Part shown: piece after piece, positions 60,879-64,000 of the stretch | Position numbering within the stretch: position 1 is the first letter of the stretch | Layout: each line of letters begins with the position of its first letter | NCBI RefSeq assembly: GCF_001425825.1 | Contig: NZ_LMDM01000045.1 | Location: 173,109 to 237,108, forward strand | DNA: 64,000 bases | Direction of reading: 5' to 3' | DNA from: Rhizobacter sp. Root1238 | Lineage (GTDB): Bacteria; Pseudomonadota; Gammaproteobacteria; Burkholderiales; Burkholderiaceae_C | Notes under the pieces: model-generated | What the model saw: only the letters and a program-made list of their open reading frames with translations | Database searches by the model: none | Told to the model about the DNA's origin: nothing | Translations under genes and position numbers: made by a program

Positions 60879-63830
60879 TCAGTCCGAGTCTGTCGCGCTA
60901 CCTGAATGATTTGCGGACGACTCGGTGAGGTTGGTGCTGATACCGCTGGCATCCCCATTGGTTGCGTTTTCCGCGCCATCTGATGCTTCTACCAACAAGT
61001 TGGTGAGCCCGGTGACCGTGCTGGGACTGACCCCGTCCTTTCGGGCAGCGATGTGTGTCCGCAATTGCTGAACGATATTCCTGTTTGCCGCCTTGATTAT
61101 TTTCTTTACTTCGTCCGGCTTGGCATCGACGATTTCCTTGTTTGCGGATTCGATGATCCTGCTGATTTCATCCACCTCGGCATTGAGCAAGGTCTCGTCT
61201 GGATGAACGATTCGCGTCAGGCGCTCGCAAGCATTGTGTACACCCAAGCCGAGATCGACGACGTTGATCTGAGCGTAGATATCTTCCCAAAATGTCGATC
61301 TGCTTTGATCGTAGGTCAGCATCCCCTGCTTGTCGATCAACCTGTCGTCGATCTGGAACGCGAGCAGCGTTCGGAATCGGGTTACGACACCCCGGCACCG
61401 ATCCCGGTTGAATCCCCGCAAGTATGACTTCGCGTAGGGATTCAGAATGCTCGAATTGGGTGGCGAGAACTTGTTGTTCAACCTGGCTTGCCGCTGACGA
61501 TTTTTCTCGAGAATGAATTGCCAGTAACAGTACGATGCCAGGTAGCCGGCGGAAGAACCTCCCAACGCGACCAATCCCCCCAGGATTTGGACCACCTTCG
61601 AGATAATGTCAGCGGTGTCGTGTTCATAGGTTGACTGTGCCTTGGCAACGGCGGCGGAAAAATCAAAGATGCTTTTGACCAGCGTGAATGCCGTCGTCCC
61701 GGCAACGCCCTTCTTGGCAAATCCTTGGCCACCCTTTTGTGTTTCCTGCTCGGTCTTGTAGCTGCTTGCCTCGATGTCGCCGAATATCCTCATCAGGTCA
61801 TTCCAGGCGAGCTCATCGTTTGCAGTCACTGCGCCTCCGGCTGCGATGGTCAGGGCGCTGCGCAAGAGTAGAACGCTGTCTGGCGATATCAGATGATCGT
61901 CGAGCAGACGGGTGATGGACCCTTCCTTGGCTCGGCCGATGGCAGTAACTATCTGCTCGTAGTGAGCCAAGAGGAAATTCACCTCGGGAGGCACGGCGAT
62001 GCTTCGCTGCGTGAAGCATACTTCCATGAAATGCTGCCGTTCTCCAGGGGATTTCAGTGCCTCGAATTGGACGATCAACCACTCGTACGGGTCAGACTCG
62101 TCAACGGGAGCGACCGCAATATTGACGATGTGGGTCATGAGCGCCGATGCCGAGCAGTGCAGATCGGACTCCAATGACTTGACAACGCAATCGAGAACTC
62201 GCCACATTCGTCCCCGCAGCATCAGATCGAATGCTTCGGGATTGACGTCGCCCTCGGCGTCGGTGAGCAGGCCATGAGGCTGCAGCATCAATGCTGCCGA
62301 GTAGGCTATGAATTTGCGCTGGTAGTCGTCGGCGGACGCTTCTGGCAGGTTCCACCAGTACCGCATTGGATTCGCTATCGAGAGCCCGAAATTCGCGACC
62401 TCGAACGCAAACCCCCACGGGTTGAACCCGGTGCACTGCTCTACCAGTTGCGAGGTTTCGGTAGCGTTGGCATTGATTCCCATGTCGGCGAGCTGCGAGC
62501 CTGCCCAAGTGATGTTGTTGGCCATTGATGATGCCGCCGTGACGACCGACCTGGGGACGCAATGCCCCAAGCGGGCACTCGTGGAAATCAAATTCAGGGT
62601 GGCCTGGAGGGCAAAGGCCTTGTATCGTGCGGCCCGAACCTTCGACTGTGACGGAGCGGAATTGAACGTGGCTGAGATCTCCGCAAGTGCCAATTCCTTC
62701 CTGAGATTCCCCTCTTCCTTGGCAAACTGCTTCTTGACGGTGGCGTTCGACGGAGATTGAACCCGCTGGATTCCCAGATTGACCAAGGCCAGGCGTTGCG
62801 TGATGAGCTTGACTTTGTGCTTCTGCTGTATTGAAAGGCGAGACTTGTCGTTTAATTTATTGAGGCGCTTTGACAGCGCCTTCGCGTGCCTGTTCAGTAT
62901 CCCCTGGATACTCGAGTCGTCGGACAAATTTCCATCGCAATAGAAGTTGACCATCTCGATGAGGTCTTGGCTCCAGCGCACGTCCTTTGCGTTGGCGTAA
63001 GGCACCGACTCCAGCTTCTCGCCCGCCGCTGTGAAGACTGGCACCTTGTAGTCGATGGAAGAAACGTTGAGCGCATAGGGGATGCCGGCCAATTCGTAGC
63101 CCTTGACGCCGGGTGGTTGCGCGTGCGCGCCCAGGAGGAAGCCCATCGGCGTAACGCACAGTTGTACTCCTACCTGAAGTGTCTTGATGCCGAGCTTGAT
63201 GTAGTTGACCGTCGAGCCGTGCAAAGCAGGTCTGGCGCCCTCCACCAATACACTCAAGCCATTTGCACCAATGCTCATTGCTTGAGTCAACAGGAATGTC
63301 TTCCTGGAGCTGTCGCTATAACGGTTTCCCCCATCCGCGAAGGCATCGAGAAGCTCCTCCTGTGTCCATACGATCGAGTGACCGCTTCTGCCTTCGGGAA
63401 TGGCGATATACCCAATGGCTTTCAGGAATGACGTACCGCAACTGGCCGCGACCCAGCGGATGGCTTCGACGTTCAATTCATTGTTGTCGATGGCTCCTAG
63501 CAGCCAGGTCTGGATCTGAGCGCAATCGATGATGTTTTTCTGAAATTCGGGGTCCTTTTTCCATTTGCGCCGCCAGAAGGTTTGTTGCTCATCGAAGGCG
63601 TGCTGGAACGCACTGCTTTTCGACCCGGAATGGAGTTTGGGTCTGGCGCCTCGGCCCTCAAAGGCAGGGGCATCGCGGTACGCATCGCCGAGCGGAAATG
63701 GCTGTCGAAGGTCGAGACGGTCCTCCTCATCGGAGGAATCGGCGAAAGATGCGCTTCTCCATTGGCTGGCCGTCCACCGAGCGCTCGAGGCCGAACTGAT
63801 GGAGGCGGACATTGAATTGCGTTGCTTCAT
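60879..63830 (-). CDS. Large low-GC protein of unknown function, possible secreted effector
   Basis: A 983-residue protein whose codon use is clearly less GC-rich than the window average. The first 40 residues are unusually rich in Ser and Arg with no Sec signal (KQRNSMSASISSASSARWT), a composition typical of type III targeting regions. The body is mainly helical. One pair of hydrophobic helices occurs around residues 745-775 (KVVQILGGLVALGGSSAGYLASYCYW). The C-terminal 40 residues are Ser/Asn/Thr-rich. I recognise no family or catalytic motif. No neighbouring chaperone gene and no Hrp box were found, so the effector idea is weak. It is convergent with the lipoprotein gene and probably horizontally acquired. 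Confidence 0.75.
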   Translation of the reverse strand: MKQRNSMSASISSASSARWTASQWRSASFADSSDEEDRLDLRQPFPLGDAYRDAPAFEGRGARPKLHSGSKSSAFQHAFDEQQTFWRRKWKKDPEFQKNIIDCAQIQTWLLGAIDNNELNVEAIRWVAASCGTSFLKAIGYIAIPEGRSGHSIVWTQEELLDAFADGGNRYSDSSRKTFLLTQAMSIGANGLSVLVEGARPALHGSTVNYIKLGIKTLQVGVQLCVTPMGFLLGAHAQPPGVKGYELAGIPYALNVSSIDYKVPVFTAAGEKLESVPYANAKDVRWSQDLIEMVNFYCDGNLSDDSSIQGILNRHAKALSKRLNKLNDKSRLSIQQKHKVKLITQRLALVNLGIQRVQSPSNATVKKQFAKEEGNLRKELALAEISATFNSAPSQSKVRAARYKAFALQATLNLISTSARLGHCVPRSVVTAASSMANNITWAGSQLADMGINANATETSQLVEQCTGFNPWGFAFEVANFGLSIANPMRYWWNLPEASADDYQRKFIAYSAALMLQPHGLLTDAEGDVNPEAFDLMLRGRMWRVLDCVVKSLESDLHCSASALMTHIVNIAVAPVDESDPYEWLIVQFEALKSPGERQHFMEVCFTQRSIAVPPEVNFLLAHYEQIVTAIGRAKEGSITRLLDDHLISPDSVLLLRSALTIAAGGAVTANDELAWNDLMRIFGDIEASSYKTEQETQKGGQGFAKKGVAGTTAFTLVKSIFDFSAAVAKAQSTYEHDTADIISKVVQILGGLVALGGSSAGYLASYCYWQFILEKNRQRQARLNNKFSPPNSSILNPYAKSYLRGFNRDRCRGVVTRFRTLLAFQIDDRLIDKQGMLTYDQSRSTFWEDIYAQINVVDLGLGVHNACERLTRIVHPDETLLNAEVDEISRIIESANKEIVDAKPDEVKKIIKAANRNIVQQLRTHIAARKDGVSPSTVTGLTNLLVEASDGAENATNGDASGISTNLTESSANHSGSATDSD

Positions 63831-63943
63831 GTGAGGAGTCGAGTTACCGAGCTTTGAGTTCTTGGAAAGGGCACGTGGGGGATCTCAACGGAGCCTGTCA
63901 GTAATTTTGTGTGCGAGGCATAGCATGACGACCAGGAGCATGT

Positions 63944-64000
63944 ATGCCAAGCAAGACGAAGACGAAGAACGAGGCGATCGCTGCGAGGACGGCGGTGCTG
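63944..64000 (+). CDS. Start of an unidentified gene (3' end outside window)
   Basis: An AGGAG sequence 5 bases before the ATG at 63944 opens a frame reading MPSKTKTKNEAIAARTAVL to the window edge. The Lys-rich start could belong to a DNA-binding or mobile-element protein. Another frame from ATG 63940 also stays open. Too little is present for a name. Confidence 0.35.
   Translation, partial: MPSKTKTKNEAIAARTAVL

Noticed and set aside
63831..64000. Hrp box upstream of the 983-residue protein
   Set aside because: On the minus strand a GGCTCC is followed by CCACGTG only 11 bases later. The spacing is wrong and the first half is mismatched.

Overview
The window is about 69% GC (my estimate by eye) and reads as the chromosome of a betaproteobacterium. 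Gene content (nudB, clsB, a CpxPRA-like trio, DUF1111 and FN3 lipoproteins, an ImpA-type T6SS) and a typical intergenic hairpin element suggest Burkholderiales, probably near the Rubrivivax/Leptothrix/Methylibium/Rhizobacter group. That placement is inference. I see no rRNA, tRNA, CRISPR array, transposase or integrase.

Layout. 0-3.6 kb: a large FN3-repeat lipoprotein cut by the window edge, divergent from a CsgG-like lipoprotein. 3.7-10.5 kb: a tightly overlapping housekeeping and repair run: nudB, an EEP-family phosphodiesterase, clsB, a ligase-associated exonuclease, an ATP-dependent DNA ligase and gor. 10.6-12.9 kb: a lower-GC insert with a predicted papain/transglutaminase-fold effector carrying ankyrin-like repeats, a CesT-type type III chaperone overlapping its end, and a Hrp-box-like promoter upstream. 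13-19 kb: an EamA transporter, DUF429, a GbsR/MarR regulator with two matching operators, and a four-gene operon (DCC thiol protein, desaturase, epimerase, membrane SRPBCC protein). 18.8-20.4 kb: small proteins and a LysM lipoprotein.

20.6-29 kb (minus strand): a VgrG effector-loading operon with vgrG, DUF6484, DUF2169, a ketosynthase-like protein without a visible active-site Cys, a PAAR-like DUF4150 protein with a predicted Tox-GHH2 nuclease tail, a beta-propeller-like protein and a TIGR02270 HEAT protein. Divergent from it is a Tae4 amidase followed by two small membrane proteins. 30.6-36.7 kb (plus strand): an acyltransferase-3 remnant, a cupin/JmjC protein, a di-haem DUF1111 lipoprotein, and a coupled set made of a transglutaminase-like protein, a secreted protein built on the end of an RHS core, and a four-helix membrane protein.

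36.7-50.5 kb (minus strand): a T6SS structural operon tssA-B-C-hcp-hcp-tagJ-E-F-G-H, followed by a Fic-like protein with Gln in place of the motif His, and a TPR methyltransferase. The membrane-complex and baseplate genes tssJ, K, L and M are not in the window. 50.5-54.3 kb: a two-component system with a Spy/CpxP-like protein, and galM. 54.4-60.8 kb (plus strand): a K+/H+ antiporter, the DEXH helicase normally linked to the exonuclease and ligase found at 6-9 kb, YkvA, a secreted nuclease and a lipoprotein. 60.9-63.8 kb: a low-GC 983-residue protein of unknown function with a Ser-rich N-terminus.

The common theme is protein delivery. There are T6SS structural genes, at least two recognisable T6SS effectors (Tae4 and DUF4150-GHH2), several orphan toxin-like modules paired with membrane proteins, and a type III style effector/chaperone pair without a type III apparatus in view.
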